From Macrocystis pyrifera (lineage: Eukaryota; Sar; Phaeophyceae; Laminariales; Laminariaceae), in contig JASSKH010000010.1 in assembly GCA_031763025.1 (NCBI GenBank), forward strand, positions 10,433,427-10,497,426: a stretch of DNA of 64,000 bases, written 5' to 3'. The position numbers and the translations under genes were made by a program. Shown piece by piece: positions 32,611-44,399 of the stretch; position 1 is the first letter of the stretch; every line of letters begins with the position of its first letter. A model generated the notes under the pieces. The model did not search any database. It was given only the letters and a program-made list of their open reading frames with translations, and had not been told where the DNA came from.

Positions 32611-34000
32611 CTCCTTCTAGTCTCTTGGCGCTCCCACAGCAGGATTCTGAAGCTGGAAACCCTCCGTCAGATGGAAGCCTGTGTGGGTGGTCACCCAGAC
32701 GATCTGCAACACACTGTTATAGTTCTTGTTGTTGTTATTGTGGTTCTCGCATAAACACATACCTGGTATGTCTAAAAATATTGAGTCCGTGGTCACAGGA
32801 CAGGCTTCAAAAACTGGAGCGGAAGAATACCTCAGGGAAAACATGTAATCAAATCAAATGCCAGGTACGAAATACAAAAAGTGTATACAACTCCTGTCGT
32901 CGCCATGGGCCCCCTATTCGTATCCCCTATCCCCCCAGTGAGTAGACAAATGTGACATGCACAAGTGCGCTGGTACACTATACAGTAAGCGAGAAAACGA
33001 CCGCTATCCTATAGGAGATAGAGGGTTTTCACAGGCAGCAATAGGCCCCCCTACCACACTTCAGCAGCACACTACTGTTGTTGCACATGTTAAGATCAGG
33101 GTTGCGGGACACTTTGTATCCCTGGACAGGTCTGCCGTTCAAGTCGGTACTCGTTGATAATCACGTGTGTTGCTTGCTTAGCGATAAAAGAAGAGCAGTT
33201 TTATTCCTTTCGTGCACGCGGAGACTGAGACCAAGCTCGTGCGTCTCTGGAAAACCCCTGGCATATTCCATCTAAGATACGTCTTCCAAGTACTACAAAT
33301 ACGTTCCCAGTGCCTGAACCCAGGTAATTACTGGGCTTTCAACCTCATACAAAGCAGTATCATAACACTAGCCCACTCTGATGAGCCGTATACATGCAGA
33401 ATTCATGGAAACCCCTATTCCACGAACTAGAACATGAGTCGAAGATGCGGCTCCTCAAAACCCCACACCCACACCTCTGAACGGCGAGGCAACGACGCTG
33501 GCAAGGTGCGTAAAAAAAAGCGAAGGGAAGACCTAGCCTTAAGGGGCAGGAAGAAATCGTCAATGAAAGCCATCGCCATGCCGCCCGCACGGGGGGGGGG
33601 GGGGAGGCGAAGAAGACGCGTGAGAAATTAATATTAGTAACGCAGTGGCACACTGGCACACTATTATTACAGTGGTATGATCTAGGTTATAATAGGTGCC
33701 ACCCCAAACGTAGCACACGTCAACGGTAACCCTACTGTGCTTTATGAATAGTGTGCTACTGTGCAACACTTGAGGAGCTCTACACTATTATTGATTATTA
33801 AAGCCACAAAAAAAAAACACATTGCGAGAAAAGCTAAATTCGCAACCCGATGACCAATCCGAAAGCCTATTTAAGTAGTATTAGTAGTAATAATACAGTA
33901 GTGACAAATGGTACTCCCACCATATGTAATTGGGTTCAGGACCCTGGTCAGTCAGAAATATATTGGCCAAAAAGTGCTCCCAGATTGTTATGGAAATGTC

Positions 34001-34109
34001 TATCACGGGGGTACATAGTTAATAGGACCTATGGTTTACATAAAAACCTATATATTTACCTATTTTTACTGACAACATTTGGTCCTATTTACTATGGACC
34101 TCCGTAATA
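34001..34109. mobile_element. 109-bp foldback MITE, copy 3
   Basis: TA-TCACGGGGGTACATAGTTAA ... ACTATGGACCTCCGTAA-TA. The terminal repeats show a few substitutions, so this is an older copy. Flanking TA is kept. Confidence 0.8.
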
Positions 34110-34780
34110 CGCATCTTCCTTATGTTTGTGATCAATGTTCAGTAGCACTTTTCTATGTACTTCATGTATTAATAGTAGAAGCATGTGTGATCGGTATATG
34201 ATTAGTGCCGGTTGGCATGTAACGTATGCGGAGGAATTAGTGTTAGAATTCGTAGAACACCCGATGTTGTCGGGGTACACGAGTCTCACTCTTTGTGATC
34301 TCTCTGGCTCTTCTAGGTACCATAGCTACCCTTGCCAGCTCCTGGGTACTGCTATCGTTCTGCCTGGACTACCACCTGTCTTTCTGTTCTATCTGTTTGT
34401 GTTGGCCGCGAGCGCCGTGTTTACAACATCGAAGCATCGTCGTTATATGATGACGATGATGATGTTACCCTTCTCACATTAGCGCACGGCAGTATCATAC
34501 CACTCCGAGAGGGAAACGATACTAACGAACTAAATGTGGTATATCATCTCGTATCACTTGCAGCCAAATAACCCCAGGAATGGTAAAATATGTAAGCTCG
34601 AAAAAAACAAAAAGAAAAAAGAAAAAAGAAGAACACGAAGAGGGAAGAGAAAGAAGATATTATACCCCTAGCGTAGAACGCTTCCGTCAATAAGTGCTCC
34701 CCTCTCTTCCACAATTCGGACTTGCCATTTTTTTTTTCCAGGAGTTTTTTTTTTTTTTTCCGCCGTCGGAACGTTCCCTT

Positions 34781-35083
34781 TCAGAGGTAGCACCCCAGGA
34801 TGAGAGCGGTATTGCCACGTATGCCGAATCCGTTGAGCTAACGCCGACGGAAGGGCACGGCTCCGACCATGCTTGCCGTGACCCTCACGAAGCCGAGAGG
34901 AATATTGTCCACGTACTAGGCGAAAAAATCGACCCGCCCTTCTCCCTCAAACTCTGCACGGAAACGCTGCAGCATACTGTTGACCGAAACGAGAGCAAAA
35001 AGAGAGCCGGTTTCATGGGGCCTTCTCTTTCTGATTTCCGTTCGGCAACGTGCAGCTTGAATTTATATGCCGATCACTCGTAA
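34781..35083 (+). CDS. Possible exon or decayed ORF, unknown
   Basis: Following a long T tract and a possible acceptor TTTCAGAG, a frame stays open to TAA at 35081-35083. It encodes a mixed hydrophilic peptide (EVAPQDESGIATYAESVE, then HEAERNIVHVLGEKIDPP). No domain is recognised and no downstream splice partner was found. Codon use looks more gene-like than in neighbouring frames, but the call is weak. Confidence 0.2.
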   Translation, partial: SEVAPQDESGIATYAESVELTPTEGHGSDHACRDPHEAERNIVHVLGEKIDPPFSLKLCTETLQHTVDRNESKKRAGFMGPSLSDFRSATCSLNLYADHS

Positions 35084-35775
35084 TTTGGCTACTTACAGCG
35101 ACAGGTAGAAGAAAAAAAAAGAAACAAACTGCTAATAAGGATAACCTACGAGCAGCAATGTACAGGTCTAACTGTTTCGCCCCCCACGTCCGGAATCACA
35201 TCGGCCTACTTTGCCCGCCTATCTATTACCCTTGCACCGACCTTCTCTTGTTACACCCATAGACTACCCGGCATAGGAAAATAATAGATCAAAACAGCCG
35301 ACTACCAGGCACATACAAGCATGTAACCAGGTGCTTATATTCGCACACACGCACTGCGGTAACCCATGCCCGTCCACCCGTCCCCACAATTAGTCCCCTC
35401 ACCAGTGTAAAGTCACCGACTCCTTGTCCCACCGCGTTGTGTTGCCTCGCTCTGAATTTTACAGTAGGCAATCTCGACGTCAACACTTCAGGAACCCGTT
35501 TTAAAGGATATAATAGCGACCAAACCATGACGAATTCAGAGTGTCATCAACCGGCTACGATCGGCGTGAGGGCCCAGAAGTACGGGGAAGATCAAGTTAC
35601 ACCCACGCCGCACGACTCCGTGCGTTCAATCATTGTAACTCGGACATCAACCATTGTATCATGTCCTAAATACGCAGTGACCGTCGCTGTAACCATAGTT
35701 ACTTTTGATCGTCAATTTTCCTCTCTCAAGCCCAAAGAGCGCTAAGCCTCGGTTGGTGCCCCGAAATCGTGACCC

Positions 35776-36093
35776 TGTCACACCACCCCCTCGGCAAATG
35801 ATGACGCGTCAGCCTCTCTAACCAAACGTGTCGGTTTGACGGTCTACAGTAGTTGAGATCCTTGAAGGCGGTTTACAGTAATTTTGACCCGTCTAGGTCT
35901 CTTTGGACGTAGTATAATGGTTTCAGTGTGGGTAATTTTCTTGACCTCTGTCCGTCACAAGAAGCAAGAGTGCCGTCAACCAGCGTATTTTGCCTCGTTA
36001 AATAAAACTACTATGTAGCCACACGACGGACGAGGAAGGAAAAGCCTGCGCCGGGACTATAAAACCGTCCCACAATTGGCGTCGACGGCGGGT
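35776..36093 (+). mobile_element. Possible LTR end with tRNA primer site
   Basis: TGGCGTCGACGGCGGG at 36077-36092 shares its first 13 bases with the TRIM primer-binding site and, as there, follows CA plus a 2-bp spacer (CCCACA-AT). A candidate LTR of about 300 bp would run from TGTCACACC at 35776 to ACA at 36074. No downstream coding region or second LTR was found, so this would be a remnant. A TATAAAA just before the boundary does not fit a normal LTR promoter position. Confidence 0.35.
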
Positions 36094-36099
36094 TGTGGT

Positions 36100-37700
36100 A
36101 TCCAGCCCTCGGGAATTCTTGTAAAAGTGGAGGAATAAAAGTGCAAGAACGTTTATGATAGCGTGCTACTTTGAAGGCCTACCCGCGTAAAATGAGAAGA
36201 AAGAGGTTGTCGGCGAGGAGAGAGGGGTATAGCCGAGCTCCTGTTCAGGTTTCCATCGCGAACACCAACCACAGCAAACCACTATACTCGTAGATTGGAC
36301 ACTACGAAAACTGCTCTTATATCACACCATACGACACTTAGTTTCTCCCTACGTAGTAGATCTACGTGGCTTCTTTCACAGGTTTTGGCGTCCTCGACAG
36401 AACACGAACCTGGTGCATGAAAATAGGGTTCGGGGTCGTCGGCGGAGGTCCATTTAAGCGACGCCAGGGCGGTGGGACTATACCACGCAATGCGGCGAGG
36501 TACTTAGTCGGGCAATAATGCTTCGTACTGAACCAGGGTTAGTTATACTGCAGACAGGGCGATTGGTCGATCATTATTTACTGCAGTGCAATTGGTCGGC
36601 CTAAAAAAATTACCAATAAAAAACTGCGGGCACGAAATCCCTTTCTCTCTAGGCAGTAGCAATGTGTCGTGTCAACCAGGCCGCCAAGCGAGGCAAGCGA
36701 CTTATCATTGTCGCCTGGACGAAGCCTACTATTACTATGTATTAGAATATCAGGTACCTGGTAGAGTGTACGAAGTACTTCCGAGTAGTATTTCAGCAGA
36801 GCCCGGTTCTAATAATAAAACGGAACAAGACGAAATTTTCCACAACGCACAACCGATTACACGTTTTGGGGATATTTTTCAAGCGAGCCACCAAAACAAT
36901 GTTCGTTGACAAAATAACTCCACGCCCTCTCTTGTGAATTGTTTCGCTTCACAAACATGAGCAGGGTATGACAGTGGTGTGATATCAAAGTAGTTATGGT
37001 AGTTTGGGTACAAGGTACTCTGGTTACTATTAAGAGCGCACAACGTGTGCGAGTACATGTGGTAACCAGCGGCGGTAACCAGCGGCGGTGACACGAAAAT
37101 CAGCGGCCGGTAGGTTTTGCTGCAGGGGTGAATACCCTTTCCACCTCCACTAACCATAACTTTCAGCCTTCTCGCATTTCAAGAAAAACACGGGCTTTCG
37201 TCGAGAGACGTACTCAGCCAGTGCTGTAATATCATTAAAAATTAGCTGCCTTTACGACCAAAACTGTTCATTAATGCTCAAGACACGACAGGACGAAAAT
37301 CACACCCACGACTGACGCTCGTCAAGACAGTCGCGACACAAAAACACCCTGAAGCACAAAACACTGCCTCCCCCCCCATCAATCCTCCTCTCCGAAAATC
37401 TATGCACCAAGGTGCCGAACGTCACACACACCACACAACTTAAAATTAACCCAACAGATTCCACATCTGCTACGACGCACTAACACAAATACAACATCCA
37501 CAGTTAACGCCGGCGAAAAAAAAACTCAAGAGCAGGAGCAAGAGCAAAAGCAAGACATGCACGCCCTTGAGAAAAGCCCCAAAACAAAAAACAGGCTAGG
37601 TACCTCATCACTCCGGGGGCCAAAAACCTCTGCGCAACCAAAGTACGCTGCAGGGTGCTCGTTTCTGTGAAAAACTTTGCACCAGCAGCAAACGCCCTCC
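36100..37700. other. No supportable gene
   Basis: Mixed-composition spacer. A short direct duplication AACCAGCGGCGGT lies near 37065-37090. Nothing else recognised. Confidence 0.4.
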
Positions 37701-37714
37701 TCTCATGCATGCAC

Positions 37715-38035
37715 CCAACGCCTGTGCTGCCCCAACGATCAACCGATCAAGTACTAGGTACCAGGATTCAGGCGTCACTTAGCAGCAATCGCGTCACGGC
37801 ACGTCAACCCCTGTTGCCCCAATGGTCAACCGACCAACAAAACACTTCGCAGCAAGCGCGGCAGCACGCCTGATGCCCCAAAGATACCAACCGACCAATC
37901 AAGTTCTACAAGGATTCAGGCGTCACATCACAGCACTCCGTAGCCATCGTTTACAGCAAGGCAACCCCTCCACTGCCCCAATGATCAACCAATCAGCCAA
38001 AGAACTACACGGATTTAGGCGTCACAAAACACTGC
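37715..38035. repeat. Degenerate tandem repeat, 60-100 bp unit
   Basis: Four imperfect units containing TGCCCCAA(C/T)GATCAACC and, in three of them, GGATT(C/T)AGGCGTCAC. It lies directly downstream of the stop of dehydrogenase copy B. Confidence 0.6.
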
Positions 38036-38131
38036 GGCAGCAAATATCCGATCAGCAAGCATCAAGCGGCCCCAGCAAGCGGCCGCAGCAAGTAAAAATG
38101 GGCAGCAAGCGAGGCAGCACACTTTATTTGT

Positions 38132-41100
38132 TTAGGTGATGAGAGAGTTGGGCGACACCCAGTTGGGGCTCTCGTCAAGCTCTACACGCATGTTCTTCGC
38201 CTCCGGGCCCGAGATCCAGTCGTTGATCTTGCCAGTTCCGGCGAGGAACTCCCGGAAGACAGACCCCTCCGGTGCCAAGCTGGTGAGCTCCGGCACGTCC
38301 TTGGGCAGGCACACGCCTCCGTACGGGGCGCCGACGCGGAGGCCGTACTTGCGGCTGAGGAAGCACTCGGCCGTGGAGGAGACGAGGTAAAGCACCTTCT
38401 GGGCGTCGATGGTGGGGTCGAGCTGGTTGGCGAGGCCGTAGATGCAGTTGGCGAAAGAGATCTTGAGCCCGTTCGCGTAGCTGTTGTAGAGCAGCAGCAC
38501 AAACCACGGCAAGCAAGAGAGGGAATAAGGAAGGGGAGCAGCAGCGCAAACAACGGCAAAATACAGCAAGAGAGGGAATAAGGGAGGGGGGAAAATAATA
38601 CGTCAAGTGCAGGTATCAAACAAAACGTTCGGAACATTTTTTCAGCGCGTCAGACAGATCAAACAGATCATGTCAGACCCCTCATGTTATTTTCTAGACG
38701 TCAGGGCACAGATCATGTACCGTGCGACCTGCAGAATATAGCACAACATTTCCTGGGTTGGATCTCTGTACGACACAAGGTCACGCACAATCTCGAAACG
38801 GCGGACAGGATCAAGATGATCTATTTGTGGTATTTCGCGCTTTTGTTTTCAGGTTGCACTTTCAGAAACCAAGTTAACGCTACAGCAGAAGGCGAAACCA
38901 CTTCACAAAAAACTCGTTTGGGCCAGGCTCGATTTCTTGAGGAAAGGTGTGTCCTACACAAGGGTTCGGCCGGGCCTAACGGCAACATGACTTAGTCGCC
39001 AACGGCACTCTCAACGCCGGTCCCCACTGCCTCTCGACCGCACAACAACCTGGCTTCGCAAAGTATCATCGGGCTGCAGCAAGCACGGGCGTCGATAGCG
39101 GCATATTTCGGTGGCATTTTATTTCAGCATAATTATTTATTTTTTTGTTTCGAGCAAAATTTCGACCCCTGCTTTTTCAAGTACTACGTGCTATAAAATA
39201 CTGTGCGGGGTCGATCCACTGCTATGCCGGTAGATCATGATATGTCTGACATGTGACACCTTTTCTGGTTTTGCTCAGATTGTACCCAACAATCGCTCTC
39301 AAGTGGACGCTGCACAACAAGTATAATAGTATGACGCACGTGATCTGATTACCATAAATTAACACAACAACGGTCCGGCTGAAAATTTGCCAACTAACGA
39401 CCAGGCTGCTCGAAAATAACGCCTCCGACAACAGCAACGACCAGGCTACTTGAAGAAAAAGAACATCTCCCATGCACAACGACCATGCTGCTCGAATCCA
39501 AACTCACTTGTGCACGAGCTTCATGAACTCGGCCTCCGCAATGTTGAGCACCGTCAGCTTAGCCTCGTCGCGTCCCACGAACTCCAGGAAGGCGTTGGTC
39601 ATGCGGGCCTTCACCTCCTCCTCCCCGTCGACGTACCCGAACACCACCTGCCAAGGGGCGCGGGCGTCTTCTTCGCAGGAAACCGCTCGCAAGAACTCGG
39701 GCTGGAAGGCCACGTGGAAAGGCTTGGAGGTCTGCTCCTTGACCGTGGCCATCCACTGCTTCGTCATGCCGGGAGGCACGCTGTTGTTGGGGGGGGGGGG
39801 GGGTAGGGGGTCAGGGGGAGAGGGGAAGGGGTGGAGAAAGGTAGGGGTGACAGGGGGAATAGGGAACGGGGGATAGGGGGGGTAGGGGGTCAGGGGGATA
39901 GGGGAAGGGGTGGAGAAAGGTAGGGGTGACAGGGGGAATAGGGAACGGGGGATAGGGGGGGTAGGCGGTAGGCGGGGGCAGGAGCGGGGGGGGGGGGCGT
40001 ACTCGATATCATGCATGGCCGTAGTCGTACCTTCGCATCCCTACAATGCCGGGACAGGAGGGGCGGGGGGGTACTTGGAGGGGCGGGGGGGGGGGTACTT
40101 GTTGCTAGCCTTACTGCAGCAGTTTGACAATTGACCACGCATCCCTTTCGGGACGAAGGGCGGGGGGGATAGGGAGGGGGTAGGAGGGGTTATTGTTTCG
40201 GTGGGCGAGATGGGGGAAGGTCGAAGGTTGAAGGTTGAAGCGGGTGAAGTTTGGGGTTAAGGGAAGGGACCGTCCAAGTGTTTGCTTAGTATGGAGGACA
40301 GCAGGGCATGTTATGGATACACCACAACCACTACCAGGCATGCTATTAATATCTACCTGGTACTAGTACCACTGTTGCTAAATATAGGGGATGTTTGTAT
40401 ATTAAAGAAACATAAACGCTCACAGAATATGTGCAGAAGCACGTATTTGACACTAATTTAGTCCCCACGAAGGAAGTGCAGTTCTGAAAGGCCTAACAGC
40501 TAACCACTGGCCCAGTGGTTATGGTGGGCTCAGTACGATACGATGATGAGTAAGTATATGTACCCGGGTACTTCAGGCCTATATACCTACTAAACATACC
40601 CCTTAGAAGGGTCTCAATTAATTGACCGTCGGCTGAGAGACACAGCAACCTTCAATATCCACACACTCTCAACGGAACATTTCAACGGAACATAGTCGGG
40701 ACAACTGACTTGTGTTCATCTTGTACTGCAGTTTCTATTCATGGCTGCACAAGGCACAAGACGAGGGAAGAAGTGCAGACATTCGAGAACAACTCCCACA
40801 TCGGTAGACACCGACGTCACACGAGCACGACGTGTCGTACAGCAGCAGCGGCAGCAGTACGAGTACGTACGTGCCAGGCAGTAAGAAGAGTCGACGCGAT
40901 ACACCTGTGTCTCACTGTTGAGATTAATTGAACAAAACGGTAGGCATACGATATTCCAGGTAGGTATGCAACATATTAATTTATCACACATGCCAGACAC
41001 TCTCAATGCTTTAGCCCCTGTAAGCCTGAGGTATTAATTATTACGGTAGAAGCAAGCCATGACTACATGACGAGTCGAGATCACTTAGCATTACATAATA

Positions 41101-42035
41101 CAACGATATCAAGAGTATCATTTAGTTGAAACAGTAGTTCAGAATGAGTTCGAAGAAGAACAAGTTTAGAATCTGACGAGTACGTACGTACACCAGAATA
41201 CACGAGTGAGTACACGACGAGTACATTGCGAAGTGCGAGACAGAACACGACGAGTATATTACCCTGCGAAGTGCGAAACAGAACATTCCACTGCTTCCAC
41301 CCATTCCTGATCGAGACGTAATGCGACAGGTACAGCAGTACTACACTGCTGTACAAGCAGCAGGTACAATCACAGCAGTTGTATGTTTTTGTTTCTAGAA
41401 AAAAGAAAGAACGATCGACATCCGACATCACGCACAAGTCCCGGCGAGCTTTTTGTTTAGTTACACAGCTCGGTCCTCAAAAACCGAGTAATTTTTCGAG
41501 TACGATACTGCCGTACGTTCGACGTACAAACGGGAGAAAATCACGAAAAATGGATAGTTGAGATTTGAGCTAGATGACAATGCAGTCGATAGGATAGTTT
41601 TATTTTCTGTTTCTTGGGCTTGGATGGAGCTGGTGGACCAGCAGTAAGCAGGCCAGCCTAGCCGGGTGGGACAGTCGTAAGCACACGCTCACGTACTGTT
41701 CTTATGGAAGGGCATCGGGTAGCCTAGAATGTACCAAGCATCGGCAGAACAAGTACGAGTACGAGCTCAAAATTTCACCGACCCTCTCGCCTGAACATTC
41801 GTCTTGTTTTTGTATGAGCAGTTCTACGTATATCCAACACGAAACACACGATCTTCTTGTGAAGAGTACAGGAAATCAAGTCCCACTGAAAAAAACACGA
41901 AAAAAAAAAAACAAGCCGAATAGCCAAGAAGATGCAGAGCTTGTAGGTCAAGGGTCGTCATCATGACTGAGCCCGCTCGCTGCGTAGGCGCACCCTACTC
42001 GGTAGACGAACACGGACACTACTACTGTGTACGCG

Positions 42036-42074
<39 letters not shown>

Positions 42075-42438
42075 GTACTCACGTGGAGCGGATGACGAAG
42101 ATGGGTGGAACGCCGGTGGACTGGTTGATGAGCTTCAGCACCAGCGGGATAGTGGACCAGACGTACTTCATGTCGAGGCGCTGGGTCTCCTTGATGAGCG
42201 GGGTGGGCACCGAGAGGAGCACAATCTCGGGGTTCAGGTCGTTGGGGCAGTCGTCCGGGTGGCAGCAGGGGATGCCGGCGACATTCATCTTCTCGATGAT
42301 GGAGGGCACCACGTCGAACCCGCGCACCGGGAACCCGTGGTGCTTGTAGGCCTTCGCGTACGCCCCGCCGACCACGCCGCACCCGATCTGGATGATGTTC
42401 TCCTTCGTCCCAGCCTTGCGCGCAGCCATGGCAGACAT
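38132..42438 (-). CDS. GDP-mannose/UDP-glucose 6-dehydrogenase family, copy B
   Basis: Three exons: 42438-42083, 39780-39508 and 38480-38132. Introns of 2302 and 1027 bp sit at the same codons and phases as in copy A; exons 2 and 3 have exactly the same lengths (273 and 349 nt). The protein is 325 residues, nine longer at the N-terminus. It has GCGVVG at 19-24, the RSTVPPG loop, NGLKISFAN, and GGVCLPKD with catalytic Cys267. Substitutions against copy A are mostly conservative, clustered around exon 2 positions after PPGMTK and near the C-terminus, so both copies appear under constraint. The introns do not align by eye. Same reaction as copy A; possibly differently expressed. It also lacks the usual C-terminal domain. 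Confidence 0.88.
39786..39965. repeat. G-rich 88-bp duplication next to copy B exon 2
   Basis: A poly-G run at 39788-39801 is followed by two near-identical units (GGTAGGGGGTCAGGGGGA, AGGGGAAGGGGTGGAGAAAGG, TAGGGGTGACAGGGGGAA). On the gene strand this is a very long polypyrimidine tract leading into the intron 1 acceptor. Confidence 0.75.
40000..40100 (+). repeat. Poly-G-capped dispersed repeat, short copy in intron 1 of copy B
   Basis: G runs followed by CGTACTCGATATCATGCATGGCC, GTAGTCGTA and CATCCCTACAATGCCGGGAC, the start of the repeat family seen at 49210 and 50976. Confidence 0.65.
42038..42073. repeat. (CTG)12 immediately inside the intron 1 donor of copy B
   Basis: On the gene strand the intron begins GTGAGTACACAG and goes straight into (CAG)12, so the microsatellite starts about 10 bp after the exon. 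Copy A has only short interrupted triplets there. Confidence 0.85.
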
Positions 42439-42792
42439 GATGATTGTTGTCGAAGGTTCCTCGGGGGTAACAAGCTTGGTGTAGTGTGTGTGGAGGAGGT
42501 GGTGGTGATGAGGTCTGCTGTGAGCTGTGAGCTTGTTGGCTTGAGGTGAAGGACCGCTGGAAATTGTGTGCTGCGAGGGGCGGTGGTGGGTGGATATACG
42601 GGTGGGATGGGCGAGCAAGATGCGGCGTAACCTCTGATTTTCTCGGCGCAAAGAAAAATATTAGAAAAAACGCCTACTACTGCTGTACGCGCCGGCGCAA
42701 TCTACTCAGAGCGCCGAGCGATGACGATGAATGAGTATCTCACATCATGATCCGTAGTTATCACGGTCAAATAATTTATAATCACCACCACC

Positions 42793-42793
<1 letters not shown>

Positions 42794-42829
<36 letters not shown>
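42794..42829. repeat. (CAG)12 upstream of copy B
   Basis: Twelve uninterrupted CAG units about 360 bp upstream of the copy B start codon, possibly in the promoter or 5' leader region. Confidence 0.85.
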
Positions 42830-42832
<3 letters not shown>

Positions 42833-43073
42833 ACAGTCTCTCGTTGTGTATAATACCAGGTAGGTACCATAATGGAGCAGCTGCACTGCTGTATGATGTG
42901 TAGTTCATAGTAGTACGCACGCACACCCGGGTCCCATATCATAGCCCATACACGATGTATCATACACAGCGGAAAATATATGTACACCCACTCTTCTCGT
43001 GCAGTACACCAGCTCGTCGCTAGAACTACGTACAACAGAGTATATTTTATTAAAAACTAATAAAAAAGCACGT

Positions 43074-43337
43074 CAGCTGTGAGTTCAACCGGTCGGCAGA
43101 TCAGTCGATACTCAACTTTACAAGCTGCGTGAACCGTCCACGCGTTTTTCATTCTTTCCCCCGCGATTGACTACTTACTACGTACTACAGCACTACTGGC
43201 CGGTGACTCCCCTGGATGCTGCCAGGGTCGGCGAGACGTTGTAATACAAAAATGGAATATAGACGAGACGTATTACGCAGCTTGCAAAGTTGAGTATCAA
43301 CTATTTAATTAATCAGTCGATCACAGCTGACGTATTT
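43074..43337. mobile_element. TIR element of about 264 bp
   Basis: The left end ACGTCAGCTGTGAGTTCAAC with following TCGATACTCAACTTTACAAG is repeated inverted at the right end (CTTGCAAAGTTGAGTATCAA ... AGCTGACGT). The inverted arms are about 65-80 bp. Partial ends occur at 11447, 43507 and 44663, so this is a dispersed non-autonomous family. Confidence 0.65.
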
Positions 43338-43584
43338 CAAAATTACTAAAAACTTGTGGCAGGCTCGACTTCCAATTAATTGATGTCGGCCAGTACCATC
43401 ATTTTTTCGTGCACTGCTGATTATATTATACCTGGCACGTATTACTATTGATAAATAAAATAGTACCACAGGTACGTTCTAGAACTATTAATAGATTAAA
43501 AAGAATGTCAGCTATTAATAGCTGTGAGTTCAACCGATCGGTCGTGTTCATGATCATGGAAAGCATAATAACAGGGCTTTTCGC

Positions 43585-43900
43585 GGGTCAGGTCAAACCT
43601 CATGGGTCGGGTTGGGTCGCGAAAATTTTGAGGTGTGTTGACTTGACCCGACCCGACCCGACCCGCGAAATTTTGAAAGCCTCTTGACCCGACCCGACCC
43701 GACCCGCGAGATTTGACAAACTGTTGACCCGACCCGACCCGACCCGTGAGATTTGAAAATCTCCTGACCCGACCCGACCTGACCCGTGAGATTTTAAATC
43801 CTTCTGACCCGACCCCACCCGACCCGCCACTTTCCGCGTGAGACACGGGTTTCATGCGGGTCGGGTGACCTTGACCCGCGAGACCATTTATCTTGACACG
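43585..43900. repeat. GACCC-based satellite, array 1
   Basis: Blocks of (GACCC)n-type sequence, CCGACCCGACCCGACCCG, alternate with CGTGAGATTTTGAAA-like spacers at a period of about 47-50 bp. Open frames over it read as RVGSGQ-type repeats and are not genes. Confidence 0.8.
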
Positions 43901-44204
43901 CAGATTCGACCCGCGAATACGGCCCGTGGGTCGACACTTCAAAAACAATTTCATATTCACTTGTTGTGTGCCCTGCAGCGATAAGTGGCCTGGCTGTAAT
44001 GGGTATGGATGGATGCGGGCATGCGTATGTATACGGATTTGGCGTTGTATTGATGTTTGAATATGATACCAAATATTATTATTGAGTATTGGTGCGGGAG
44101 AAGCCTTTGGGTAAGGGAGCGGGAAATGTTTTGAGTGTCGGATCCACGAGCCAGATGCGCGGGTCCGACCGGCGGATCAGCAGCAAACAACAACTCGTGG
44201 GTCA

Positions 44205-44395
44205 TGCTGGCCCGACCCGTGAGTGACCCGTTTTTTTTCGCGGGTCATGACCCGACCCGACCCGTGAGCTTCTCATCACACCTCTTGACCAGACCTGACC
44301 CGACCCGACCCGACCCGTGATATTTTGAACACTTCCTGACCCGACCCGACCCGACCCGTGACATTTTGAACACCCCGTGACCCGCGAAAAACTCT
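44205..44395. repeat. GACCC-based satellite, array 2
   Basis: Same motif and spacer (CCCGACCCGTGA.ATTTTGAACA) as array 1, resuming after about 300 bp. A further small block occurs near 54985-55070. Confidence 0.8.
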
Positions 44396-44399
44396 GAAT

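Noticed and set aside
23802-42438. Processed or pseudogene status for one dehydrogenase copy
   Set aside because: Both keep introns, canonical splice sites, open frames and the catalytic residues.
43508-43960. 150-codon RVGSG-repeat ORF
   Set aside because: Direct translation of the GACCC satellite.
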